Origin: Sisyra terminalis
Taxonomy: Eukaryota > Arthropoda > Insecta > Neuroptera > Sisyridae
Direction: 5' to 3'
DNA: 64,000 nt
Assembly: GCA_958496175.1 (NCBI GenBank)
Contig: OY292275.1
Coordinates: 17,422,001-17,486,000, forward strand
Positions 46,322-58,818 of this stretch are shown here, piece by piece. The position numbers and the translations under genes are program-made. Under the pieces are notes generated by a model that had not been told where the DNA came from, ran no database searches, and saw only the letters and a list, made by a program, of their open reading frames with translations. The first letter of the stretch is position 1. Each line of letters opens with the position of its first letter.

Positions 46322-49300
46322 TTACTGAATAACGCAATCTTTATGTTTATTCGATTTTGATTTGTGGGATGGATCCTTTCTAGTTTCGCTCGTATTTGGA
46401 GTATCATTTGGCTTTGGATCTGATACTTTTTTAGGTAGCTTCGGAGATGGTAATTGCGAAACTGAAACTTTTTGTGGGTTGAGATTTTCCGGTTTTGGAC
46501 TTGATAATTTTTGAGCAGCAACTTTTTGAGGATTGAAATTCACGTTTTCAGGTTTTGGGGATGTTTCTTGGGGCGCAGCAGATTTTGGAGAGTTTGAATT
46601 TTCAGAAACATTTTCGTTAGACTTGTCAGGTTTGTTTTTGCTGCGTCGTTTGGGAGCGATTGGGTGATTTGTAACAAAAGTATTGGTGTCGCTACTTAAG
46701 TTAGGTGGTTCTTTATCACATGATATTTCAGTGTTGTTTTGCTGATTTTTTTCAGCGATATTTTCAGAAGTTGAAGGAACGGAAATATTAGGTTTTTGAT
46801 TTTCAGATTGCAAGGAAATTTCTTTATCGTTTTTGTTTGAAAGCGGTTCAGATTGAATTTTCTTTTCTTCTAAATTTTCTTCAGATTTAACTTTTAAAGT
46901 TTCAGAAGCTTTTTTACTAGCAATCTTCAGAGGCTTGGCTTCTTTTTTATCAGTCTTCACTTTTTGTTCTTTTTTAGTATCGCCCGATCCTAATTGTTCA
47001 AAGACGGCAATATTTTTCTTTGATATTTTCTTAGGAATTCCGGGTTTGGGTTTGGGTTTAGGTTGTTCAACGGTTTCATTAGATTGAGATTTAGCTAAAA
47101 TATTTTCAAATAAATCGATACTTTTTCGTGGCATTTTGTTGACTACCGTTGCAGAACGACGGGGCGATTTTAAATGTTTTTCTAAACCTTTATACTTGGC
47201 TGCACTATACGACCGATATACTTTACTCTCTAATGGTGTGTGATCAAGGTCATCCATCCAATTGAGCAAATCATTAATTTTATCATTGTCAGTTTCAGTA
47301 TTTAAGTCTGGCACAGTTCCCAAATGTGTTTCAACTTGTAGAGCTGCAAATAGATTTTCAATACTTTCACTAAGAGGAACTTCTTGTTCTGCAGTTTCAA
47401 AATCGTTTATTATAGGAACAACTGGGACAGGAATTTCTGATTCATCTTTATAAGCCAATAAACTTTCTATATAGTTATCTATTTCATTTATATCAGCATC
47501 TTCGGGTTCAAATGAAAATTTCAGTTTTTCTTCAGATTTTTTCTCTACTTTTACTGGTTTTTCTTTCGTAACCGTTTTTGTTGTTACATTTCCAAAATAT
47601 TTCTTAACACTTTCTTCAATTTTTAATTGCGGTTTTGGAACAAGTAACGCACCACCTTTTTGAGGATCGACCGAATTTTTGCGTTGCTGTCGACGTTTTT
47701 CATTGTCTTTGGCTCGCATTGCTAAAAGTTGTGATGGTAATAATTGCATCTCTTTTAGTTCAGTTTTAATTTTGTGAGCTTTTAGCTCACGAGTCTCTTC
47801 TTCTAAGCGATCTAAATCAACATCTTTTAGAATTTCTTCTTCTTTTAGTTGACTGAAAAAAGCCTCAATTTCATCTTCGTTTGTATTGATTTTCGGTAAA
47901 TTACTTTCTTTAAGTTCAAGGACATCTTCTTTTAAAATTTCATCTTGCTTTTTAGATAAACTGTCTTCGTTATTCTTAAGAATTTCATCATTTTTCCCGA
48001 GCATTTCCTCGTTATTCATAAGAACTTCATTGTTATTTTTTAGTGTTTCTTCATTATTTACATCGTTTTTGGGTAAAATACCACTATCATTTTTCGGAAT
48101 TGCATCTTCAAATTTAAAAGTGAAGTCTTGTTTTTCAAGTGGAACATTTGTATTTGAGTTTTCATTCGTCACGGACAGTGGTATATGGGAAGTGGATTCT
48201 ATTGGAGATTGTTCTAAATTAAATTCGTTAGTGCTGTTATGGTTCGCGAGTAATACAAAGATATTAGGGTCTAAAATATTAAGATCCGAAGAAGGGATAT
48301 TGTTTGAATTGATTAGAGTATTTGTTTCTGTGCTGCTTAACAAATCTAGATTGCTTTTATCCTCAGGGATTTCAATTGCTTGTTCATTCGGATTTGATTC
48401 GATTTCAGAGATATGATTATCATTGTGCACAACATCGGGAAGCGATGGCACCGCGACATTTGATTGCTCATGGGAATTATTTTCGGGAATTGTATCTAGT
48501 TGAGGAATTTGTGCCGTGATGTTCACCTCTGTATCCGAGCCGGTTGTGTCCGTATCAGGAGGCACAAGTGGTTCTTGTACACGAACCTCCTGTTTGCGCA
48601 TTTCACGTGCAACTCGAATATTTTCTTCATCCTCCGTTTCCGAATCGCTTACGTCTAAAATATAAATGCGATTTCTATTAGCACAATAATTAGTATATTA
48701 CAACAATTACAGTAATTGCAAAGTTCGAGAAATAAATACTCAACAAAATAGCTTTTATTTTAATATAGCAAAGTTAAAAACAAAATTTACAAAAAAATAA
48801 ATTAAACTAATTTCATTTAATCTTTTAAAAAAAATAAATGAATGAAACTATACTGAATTATAGAAATGGAGGAAGCATTAAGAGAACTATAAAATAAAGA
48901 ACGAACAAAACTGCTTGAAAATATTCAACAATTTTTCTATGCTTACCATCATCGCTACTGTAATCGTAATAACTAAATTCATCGCTGCTTGTGTCACAAT
49001 TGTCTGATGTCGGCGATTCGCCATTAAGATTTTCTTTTGATTGTCGACCAACTAAATGGTTTGATTTTTTCTCTGGAACCATAGCTCCACGTTCTAAGGC
49101 CTCTTCGTATAAATCATCAGAATCGGAATCACTAGGATCAGAAGATTCGGGTTCAGCTGCCGATTGACCGAAGTTCCGATCTGTCCATTCGTCTTCGTCC
49201 ATTTGACTAAGCGGATCTTCAGCTTCAGAAACTATCAAATCTGTGGCAGCTAGATTGGAAAATTCAATTCTTTCTGGTGTTAAACCTAAGAAATAAAAAA

Positions 49301-52300
49301 AATTGATTAGTCTAATATAAAATTTTAGATGAATTTCTAATAAAAATTAATAAATGTCCAACGAATCATTGGTAGATAAAACAAAACTCAAAAGATCAAT
49401 GCTAAATGGATATTTGGAGGTCATCTCGAGGTCACCAATTTATGAATGTTTTATTTAAAATTCAATTGCATAGATTACATAAATTCAATTACATAGGCTC
49501 GAATGAAACATAATTCAACGGTTCTGTATACTAAATCTGCTCAAATTGAGAATCGTCTAGATACAAATTAGAATAACGGGCTTTTTAAACTTGAATAAAA
49601 TTATAAGTTAGTAGATTTTGTAGGTCAAAATTTTGCATTTTCACAATCTATCTTAATTGTGAAGGGTAAAATAATCATACAATAGTACTTATCAGTCAGA
49701 AAATTAACTAAAACTGATTTTATCTATATGATACATAGTATTATGTATATGATAAAATGTACACGACTAAAACTGCGCCCGTAAAACTGTACAATAAACT
49801 GAACGTAAATGGGATTTTAAATATGGTGTCGGGTTTTTTAAATATTTGTAAAAACAATAATAAACAGTAAATTATCTAAGATCATGCAATACATAGACAA
49901 CTCAAAAGCCACCATTGGCTGGTCATACATAGGGACAATGATAATGATTTAATATTGTAACGATTCTACATAACGTTTCCTGAGCGCAAGAAACGCTTAA
50001 AAACAATAATTGTTACATTGTCAGCTACTATCATACATCGCACTTTCAAATGCGATCTAGAAATATCTACGAATATCAGAAGAGTTAATGTTCTCGATTA
50101 CGCTATATGAAATAATCATTGGTTGCTACCAAGATTTCAACGATTTTCTATGATCTGAGTAAAACTGTTGAGACATAACAAAGAGCTACAATGAAATGTA
50201 TTTTTTGCTTATAATGTTCGATATACAACATACGCAACAAAAATTACGATTATATATCTACTTATACATGTATTAGTTATTCTTTCTCACTGAAGCCGCA
50301 AGATGGCGTTCTTTTTTTCTTGAAATTTCTAATATAAATATTATTTAAATACAAGCAATGCTCGAGTTTAATCTAAATATTAAGTATATTATAAATATTC
50401 AATCATTTTTAGACAATTTTAAAATTGCCAATAGACTGGACATTGTCGAAACCTACAATGAATCTAATGCAAACACTAAGGTTACTTACATTTATCTTTA
50501 AGGGCTGCAATTTTGGAGTCTGGAGTATCTTTATGAACTTTGTTTGATCTAGCCTTTTCAGAACTTCGCGTTTTTCCTTGCATTCCGGCATGTTGAGGAC
50601 AATAAAATCTAATAAAAAATATAATAGAACTAAATATTAAAAATAATTAACGTAATTATATGTGTATACTTCTGGCCATGTTGTGCGTCAAAAGAATAAA
50701 ATCCCATTCTTAAATTTATCGAGCAATACTGACACCTGAAACAACCTCGATGGAAAAATCGGCCTTCGGCAGACCATCTTTCCATCAGATATACTCTTGT
50801 GCCACAAAAATGACACATTTCAGAACCTCCTTGAGTAGGAAGATTAACTCCAGTCTTAGAACTCTGGAAATAAACGATTAAGTAAGTATATAATAAAAAT
50901 TCTGATGAAAAGAAATTGAAAATGTTAGAATTCCACATTAAATGCAATAAATGTGCTTTCTCACGCTAAATAGATCACCTAGATTACAAATTGAATAACA
51001 TTGGTACGATTTGTAATGTTGATAGTTAAGAGCCGTAAAATATGGAACGCCAATCAGCGTTTATAGAATATTTAGATTTAATAAAGAGATTTGAATAATC
51101 TAATTTAAATGATAACGTATTCTTAAAACATTTGTTGAAAAAGAAAACAAGTATTTAGAAAATGAAACAGTAAAGTAAGAAGTTGTTTTTGAAAAGTATC
51201 AAATAGCAATTATCAAACGAAGGCAACTTTACCGATTTTTGAATCTGAGATGATTTTACTTCTAATTCAGCCGTTTTGGTGTCGAATTGTTCCAACATAT
51301 TAGCAACTTTGTTATTGCCTCGATCTAATACAGTTCCTTCTTTTAGTTTTTGATCCAACACCTTTAAAGATTTATCGATTTCGACATATTTTTCGTTATA
51401 TGAATCGGTGCGTTCGAGTGCAGCTTTTTTCTCCATTTTCGTTTGTCGCGCTAAAAACTATTAGAAAAAAATTACTTCACATTATTAATTAAGTCAACAA
51501 TTGATTTACTTGTTCTCGGCTCCATTTTGGCACTTTTTCCTTATCAAGTGCCGTTTTATTTTTTCCTAATTTATTTTCCAAAATTTTCTTTTCTATCTCC
51601 CGTACATTCCAGTCCGAACGTTCAATTTTACCTATTGCACGTAACAAGTCGGGTGGTTTTTTATCTAATTGACTTGAACGATGTTTTAGTTTTTGTTCAA
51701 TATTTTTAATTCGTCCGACGAAATTTTCATCAGTACCTCGTCTATGGTCACCTTGAAACCGTTCTCGATCCTACAGATATATAATTTTGAAATTAGTTCA
51801 TATTTTTGGTACAAATTTCATTAGCTAGTTATGTTAATACAAACAAATAGAAAAAATAAAAGCAAAAGCAAAACAAAGACGTTAAATCGTTAGAGTCACA
51901 AACGGTGACACAGCAAACAAATCTTACAGGAAAAAGAAGTTTTTGTTCCAAATGTTTAACCCTATCACCGAAATCGGCAGCTGTTTGCCTATACAAATAG
52001 ATAGAATAGTCCTCAAAAGGTTGGGATTCATCAAATTTAGCATTTGTGTGTAGCATGTGAAGACTTTTATAAAATTGTTCGGTGTTATTTTTACGATGTT
52101 GCTTTCGTCGACTCATGCGATCCATTCTGTTTTGAATTATTTCTGCCTCTCGTTCTTCCTAATATATTTAGGACTTAAAGTTAGTATCATAAAATTTTAA
52201 AAGGGTAACGAAAAATCATAATTTTAAAAGAAAGTGGGGCAATGAAGAAAGTATATAAACAAGTTGGAAAAAAGACAATTAAATTAATTTGGTTCAGTGG

Positions 52301-55300
52301 AGCGTGGTTGGAACTTTAACTTACTGCTGTTTTATCAGGAGTTCGTCGCTTTCGGCGCCTTTCATTAGCCGATAAATGATTTGATCGAATTGAATGTTTC
52401 GCTGAAGTCCGCTGTGAGGGATGAATAGCTGTATTCGACGAAATTGGCTTCCAATCGTCAGACGTTTTCAATTTTGTTAGAGGATATTCTTGCTTTTTCA
52501 ACTCATGTAAATCCTACAATTAAAACAATTAAACACATTAGATCCTAATAAGAAAAACAATGAAAATAATAAAAAAATGCATCGATTGGGTACTTCCGAG
52601 AAAAGTATTAAATAAAAATAAATAACCAAAAGTTAAAAAACAACAATGACTGCTTTTAAAATGGCATACTTAGCAATGTATATTTATCGTAAGTATTGAA
52701 TCAATGAATACCTCTCAATTAGCTAGGTAACACCTAATACCCTATTAAAAAAAACTTACAATTTTTGGTTGTTTAATAGTCTGTGGAATTTCTCCATGGA
52801 AGGTTTCATAAATTTGAGACAAATACGACAGCATTGTTAGTTTATCAGGGATATAACACTGTGCCATTTCAACTCCAGTCATTACAGGCGGTATTCCCAT
52901 TTCCTTTTCCAATAAATCAAATGCCAATTGATTATTTTCAGCAACATTATCAGGTTGCAATGAGTTCCAATCAATTAATTCAGGCCTATACCGATGAATA
53001 ATTGCACATAATGCAAGTCCATTTTTAAAAGATTCCGTAATGTTTTCAATTTTAACCGAAGCATAATTAGAAACTTGTTTCTTTATCCAATGCAATAACG
53101 TATCAGGATGAATCGGAGAATCTAAAAATAAAAATAAATATTTAAAAAAACAATTTAGTGAATCAAACGCTTCAATACCTTTTCGTCGACGTTTCTTATG
53201 AATTTCAGTGGGAGTAATATTGAGATCACGTGGTGCTGATACCGAAACGAGGGCTAAGCTCTCTGGATTATCCGTATCGTACAAATATTGCACTTGAGCT
53301 GGAGTAACTAGAAGTCTATTCAAATTTGGGTATCTTGTGGCAGGACATAGAGTATACGCCGCAAAATCTCTTTGTAAATTTTCTGGAGTCGTTTGACCTA
53401 GTAATCTAGAAATATTAACAAAAAATTAAACGAAAAATTCAGTTTAACTATTAAATGATATGCACCTATAGACTGATTCTCTTTCAGCTATTACTTCTAA
53501 TGGTGTGGAAGCACCCGAACCCCAACCACGAATTGCCCAGCATGCATCCAAAGATGATAGGAAACCTCTGGCACATCCTGAACCGGTAGGCCAAAATGGC
53601 TAAAAAGATGAAGTAAAATATTAAACATATTTTTGCCCAAAAAGAAAATTTCAACCCACTAACGAAGTTTTATTTATTTTTTCGTAATTTTTTCGATATA
53701 GCACTTCGTTAATTTTTTATGAAAAAAAGTTCTTATACTTTTGCTAGGTTTAGACAAGGAAAATTTTTTTTAATCAAAGATATTTATTTGTTATTTTTCG
53801 TAGAATAAGAATCTAATAAAAAATACTTATTTTTGTTTTAAAAACACATAGTTGACCTTGACAAAGCCTTGATAATTTTGCAAAGTCAATAATAAACCTC
53901 AAAACTTTTACCTTTAATCATCAAATAATTTTTATTCGAACTTTTTTTTTAAAAAACCACACTGTTGAGAATGGTCTCAAGTTAATTTGACCCTTTTTGT
54001 ATCTAATAGCGTTGCATAGGATGGTGTAATGATACACAAACATTTCGGTGGCGTACCACTTAATGTCTTCTTTGATTTTTTTAAGATTTATACCTTTACT
54101 TTCTTAGGCAAATACTTATTACTCGCATACCACAATTTACTGATAGGATATACTAGCTCAACTTACTTAATATCAAAAACATAACTAGTTACCAAAACTC
54201 TATAGATATGAATACTGTTTCTTTTTTGTTATTGAACAATAAGTATTCCAATTCGGAACAAATTGAAATTATTTTTGGACGTTGTAAATATGTGTTATGG
54301 ATTGTCCATTATATTGATTTAGGTCACTTGCAAAATGACTAAATTATATCATTACCTCAAGTAAGCTATCACCAACTAGACACATTAATAATTTATATCC
54401 TTTTCGTTCAACAACACGAATTGCATTTTCAGCCGCATACATTGAAGTAAAATCAAACATAGCAACGTCTGGTCGTCCATAATGATTGACAGCGAACTCT
54501 AAATTAGGCATTTGATAATTTGTAGAGAATTCAGCCGCTTCTCGTGCATAATTCATTAAGGCATCACGATCGACATTTTCAGGTGCTAATAATTTTGCCG
54601 TATCAGGAACATCCTGTAATAAAACACAAAAAAAAATCAAAACTATTATAAGGAAGATAATAAATTTCAAATACACGTACTTGTATTATTACGCCTTTAT
54701 CAATTAAACTATGCTTTTTAGCAGTCATAACAAAGTAATGTGTTTCATCTTTGTAATAAACGATGTTTTCTAGGTCGATGCCTGTATCCTGATATAAATC
54801 TTTGAAAAACTTTTGGTTAAAAATAAAAGCAACACCACTAATTTCCTCGACTCTGGCTTCGGCTTCTGAGTGTTTATTAATGAAATTCGCCGTAATTGCA
54901 ATAGCTAATTTTCCTCTAAATTCTTTCCGCTTAAAACCTTCCAGAGTGTTTCGCTTGCCATCAGCGCCAATTAACACATCAAATTCATAATTTGAAACGG
55001 GGTGATCACTAGGTTCCACTTCGGCTCGCCAACCATGTCCTTGAAATAAAATGTATTATGCATTTTTTATTTTATTTTTAATGTAAATTAGTTTATACTT
55101 TCAGTTTCTTCTACATCTGTTGGTGGAACCAAGCCTTCAAAGCCAACTCCTTCATGTAATTCCACTCCTAGCAGCAATGCTACTTTTAATAAGATGCATT
55201 GCAATTGTCTAATACTAATATGGTCTATAGCACCAGCACAAAATTTGCCGAAAAACTTTTTTGCGCCAAGCGCCCGCAAATCGTGAATGACAAATGGCCA

Positions 55301-57103
55301 CAGATGCAAAACATTATTTCGACTAAGACGATCCCGTTTTTCTATAACAACCTGTTGGAGAAGAAATTATTATAGAACAAGTTCATTTTATTGAAAATTT
55401 ATTTGCTTTTTCGTTTTGTTTTAAATTTGAGACTGCGATATCATTGCGAGATAATTTCGGATTTCAAAATTTTCGGTTTCGTCTCGTCTTGTTTCCGAAG
55501 TAAAACGAGACGAGATGTATAGTCCCGTCTCGTTATTGTCTTTACCGTATCAACTTTATGTAAACTAATATAATTCTAACAAAAATTAAATCGAAAATAC
55601 ATTCCTTTATGGAAATTTTCTCAAATAGAAAACTTATATAAAAAAATTAACATGTAAAAATAAGAAAGTGTAAATATTCTTATAAATTAACTTTTAACTT
55701 ATGACAACATGAAACATAATATGACATAACAAATTATTGTTGAGTTAAAAGTCTTATATATAAATTTTAGTCGCAAAAGCGCCACATTATTTCGGTATAA
55801 GGTACAATAAGATAATATAAACATAAGATATACTATCTTATATAAACTTATGTAAGTACTATCTTAAGGTACAATTTTTTTTAAATTATTGAAATTCTAA
55901 ACAATGATGCAAATCGAGAAACAAAACATTTAAGTGAGATGTTTTTTTATAATAGTTAATAAATTTTTTTCATAAATTTTGTAATTATTAAATGTTAAAA
56001 ATATTTTTTTATTCTATCTTTATAACTGGATTCATTTTTAACATCAAAAAAATGGAAAGAGTTCTTAAATCGACGTGAATATGATTATTATTTATGTTAT
56101 TGAATGAGGTATATGGTACACTTTAATAATGCTTTCTTTAATTTGAAGAAAAAAATTCATCCTTTACGGTTAAAATATAAAGAATATTTAATTATATGTA
56201 ATACTTTTAAACGAATGCAAAATTAAGGGTGTAATAAGTAAATTTTGGGCGTAAAAAAATAAATAAAAAATTAACTCGAGAAAAGAACAAATAAATTAGA
56301 AATTCCAACAAAGGAAATCGACTTAATTTTTAATAAAATATTGTCTCATAAAATGTCATTTCCTAGGAAAAAGCAAATAAATTCATATTGAAATGAGTTA
56401 ATTAAAATAAATTAAGTATAAATAAATCAGTGGGAGAAATATGTGTGGGTAACATAAGTGACTCATTTTATGTGCAGTGAATGTATTTTTAGCGAAAATT
56501 AGCCAAATTTGGTTCATTGGTCAAGCAATAAATGAGAATCAGAAGTGCAAAAATTTGATGAAAGATTTTTAAAATTTGAATTGTTTGTTATGAAATTTAT
56601 GTAAAAAGAAATGTTCCGGAACTGAATAATATAAACGTAAAAACATACGACTTTCGCTCCTAAGAGTTGAGCCTCGATGGCTGCACGTAGACCACATGGT
56701 CCAGCGCCGATCACCAGGACTCGAGTTGAGGCGCAGGCCCGTCCTCGAGCGTAGCATTTATGGGCTGCTCGCACATCAAGCCGCTTCCATAGAGCCTGAG
56801 CTTTCCACGACCTTAATTTCGACTGAAGGATTTTTTTTGTTAATATTTTTTTATGAAATTACAAATTGATAAAAGTACCTTTAGTTTCGGGTAGAAATGT
56901 GGGCAATTTGTTGGACGTAATTTGAGTAAATCACATAAGTTTCTGTAGAGTCCAAGAATTGATTTTAGCGTCGTCGCTGAACAAAAATGGTCGAATATCT
57001 CTGCAGCCAAGGCACTGTTCTCATCAACATTGCTAGCATTGTCAACGGTACCTGGTGCTATTTTTCCAATACCGGTACTACGTCCACCGCGATGATGATC
57101 CAT
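46322..57103 (-). CDS. Mical: MICAL flavin monooxygenase, CaaX-ending isoform (1960 aa)
   Basis: MICAL uses FAD and NADPH to oxidise methionines of F-actin and disassemble filaments, downstream of plexin in axon guidance. Minus-strand exons are 57103-56879, 56822-56649, 55351-55099, 55039-54681, 54613-54356, 53599-53466, 53405-53179, 53121-52760, 52513-52325, 52158-51928, 51770-51510, 51457-51233, 50863-50670, 50608-50490, 49285-48947 and 48654-46322, all in phase. The FAD domain has GAGPCG at 114-119 and GADGKR at 242-247. A CH domain lies at about 545-655. A LIM zinc finger starts at Cys983 (CHFC) and ends near CPQHAG at about 1034. Exon 16 (1185-1960) is disordered and Lys/Glu/Asn-rich, and ends polybasic then Cys-Val-Ile-Gln. 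ATG 57103 overlaps the stop of a 4-codon upstream frame in the same exon. The bMERB domain is absent from this isoform. Confidence 0.92.
48654..48655 (-). other. Acceptor/donor juxtaposition at the start of MICAL exon 16
   Basis: The exon 16 acceptor (TATTTTAG) is followed by only two bases, AC, before a good donor sequence, GTAAGC (48652-48647). Joining exon 15 (ends GATG, phase 1) to AC and then to the exon at 44424 would give a GAC codon and restore the frame. This is a possible 2-nt microexon or recursive splice site; it is inference from phase only. Confidence 0.3.
55352..56648 (-). other. MICAL intron 3 (1.3 kb)
   Basis: A GTATGT donor and CCAACAG acceptor bound this intron inside the FAD domain. 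It is AT-rich except for a small hairpin near 55479-55515, in which GTCTCGTCTTGTTT pairs with AAAACGAGACGAG. Nothing coding was seen. Confidence 0.5.
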
Positions 57104-57117
57104 TATACTAATTTCAT
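57104..57117 (-). promoter_or_regulatory. Minimal upstream frame overlapping the MICAL start
   Basis: After the acceptor at 57118 the exon begins ATGAAATTAGTATAATGG: ATG AAA TTA GTA TAA, whose last A is the first base of the MICAL start codon. Such a start-stop overlap could dampen initiation or allow re-initiation. The acceptor shows that at least one upstream non-coding exon exists. Confidence 0.5.
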
Positions 57118-57714
57118 CTGTCCAAAAATAAAAAATTGCTATTAAATTCAGTCAAGCCCCCATACAAGTGAAAAATTGTCAGGTGACACACATTCAAATT
57201 GTATGTTTGTCGCATCTTGGATATCTTTCGTTCTACATGTATGTATGTGAATGAATTTGTGCTACATTTTAAAAATAATCTAAATTAGAACAACGGTGAC
57301 ATTTCCAGTTATATAATATGCAAGTAGTGATGCAGACATGGTTTACTTTTTTGAGGTTTTCATTAACAAAAATAATCACATGCTCTATCAACAAAATACT
57401 TACAATCACAATACAACTATAAGAACACCCCGTGGATATCATCCTCAGAGGCATTGACCACTAAAACTAGCAGCGACCATTAGAAATGACGTTTTAGAGG
57501 TTAATCACGTCTAGCGTATACAAAAATAAGGAAAGAGACTTTTGACGGGGGGTCAAAAAACTTTTTTCTCTTCTTTCTAATTATTGAAATCGACTTTGTT
57601 GCACTGCAAAATTAAATCTCGCAATACTAACATTTTTCGTGTCAATTTTCAAATTGAACAAAAACTATTTTAAACTACATTTGATAAATAAGTGCTAAAG
57701 GTGTGATGAACTTC

Positions 57715-57830
57715 GTTACTTTTCGACCGATTCCGCTCTGTTCGCCGCTTCTACTTTTGCAACAACTGCAACTGAATAATACTCCCAATAAATCACCGAA
57801 CCACACGCGATCTTTGTTCCTCTTTTACTT
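57715..57830 (-). promoter_or_regulatory. Possible MICAL promoter and first exon
   Basis: This is the only GC-richer patch between the MICAL start and MOSPD2. On the minus strand it contains ATTATTCAGTTGCAG, with the arthropod initiator TCAGT; the start site would be at 57773. It lies about 0.65 kb upstream of the first coding exon's acceptor. The donor is uncertain (GTAACG near 57715 is a weak candidate). Confidence 0.35.
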
Positions 57831-58818
57831 ACTACCTTCTTTTATTTCTATTAAATCCACAAACGTCAACTATTGAAAATCTCAATATTTATTCCCAACA
57901 AATAAGCTAATACGGGTAGTACATTATACAAACTTACTTCCTTCATTAAATATCTCAATTCGTCATCTCTCTTTATGTATCAAAAAACGTATATCTTTAT
58001 TTCTATTAAGTACAAAGAAACATTCTAAGAATCCCAATTTCTATATGTAGAACTTACTTTATATGGATTACCAGTGATTCATCAAGATGTATTTGACTTA
58101 TAAAAAATTCAATAAATTCATTGCTCAATGCCTTCTTGCGTAGTTCTTACTAAAAAAGAAACACTCAAATAAATAAAGCGATATTTATAGACGTTAGTGA
58201 TTCAAAAATTAAAAATAAATAATGCAATTTCACTCGACTTTTCAACAATAGTCTACGACTATTAGTCCCAAAAAATAACCAACATACTTCAATTAATTAT
58301 CTTTTATTTAATAAAATTAAAAGAAAAAAAAACAATAAGAAATTCCAACTCTGAGTAACTTATAAATAAGAGTCTCTCTTTCTTTAATATATTCTAAATA
58401 AATGCAATATCAAATTAAAGTAAACCTTGAACATTGATCAATCATGGTCATTGAATCATACCACAACCAATATATTTAGTTATACACTTGTTTCCATTTC
58501 CATAATTTATTGATAATCTCTACATTTTCATAATATAGTTTCACTTATTAAATCTAAACGAACACTTACTAATTAGATATTAATAAAAATCCTTTACCAA
58601 TATTTTTCTAATAGTACAAGATTAGACAACTTTGTTTAGATTATATGAATGCGAAAAACTTAATAAATTTGCTATTCGGCTTAAAAGTAAACTAAATGAG
58701 AATAGCATGGACACAGCCACTTTATAATGTAATAGTCTTCTTGTTTGAATAAAATAGTAATATTTTTTTTATAATTAAGTTCTTTCTTTCCTAATCATAT
58801 ACATATATTGCTTATAGT
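57831..58818. other. Intergenic DNA between MICAL and MOSPD2
   Basis: AT-rich DNA without a recognised gene or repeat. AATAAA on the minus strand overlaps the MOSPD2 stop region (CAATAAAC), and further signals may lie here. Confidence 0.4.

Noticed and set aside
52745..53323. A continuous 192-aa frame across the MICAL CH-domain start
   Set aside because: Positions 53122-53178 are an intron with a GTATTG donor and TTTTTAG acceptor that happens to contain no stop; the residues in between do not fit the MICAL family.
55479..55515. GTCTCGTCTTG hairpin in MICAL intron 3 as a regulatory RNA
   Set aside because: It is a short simple GAGAC-rich palindrome with no further structure and probably a repeat remnant.
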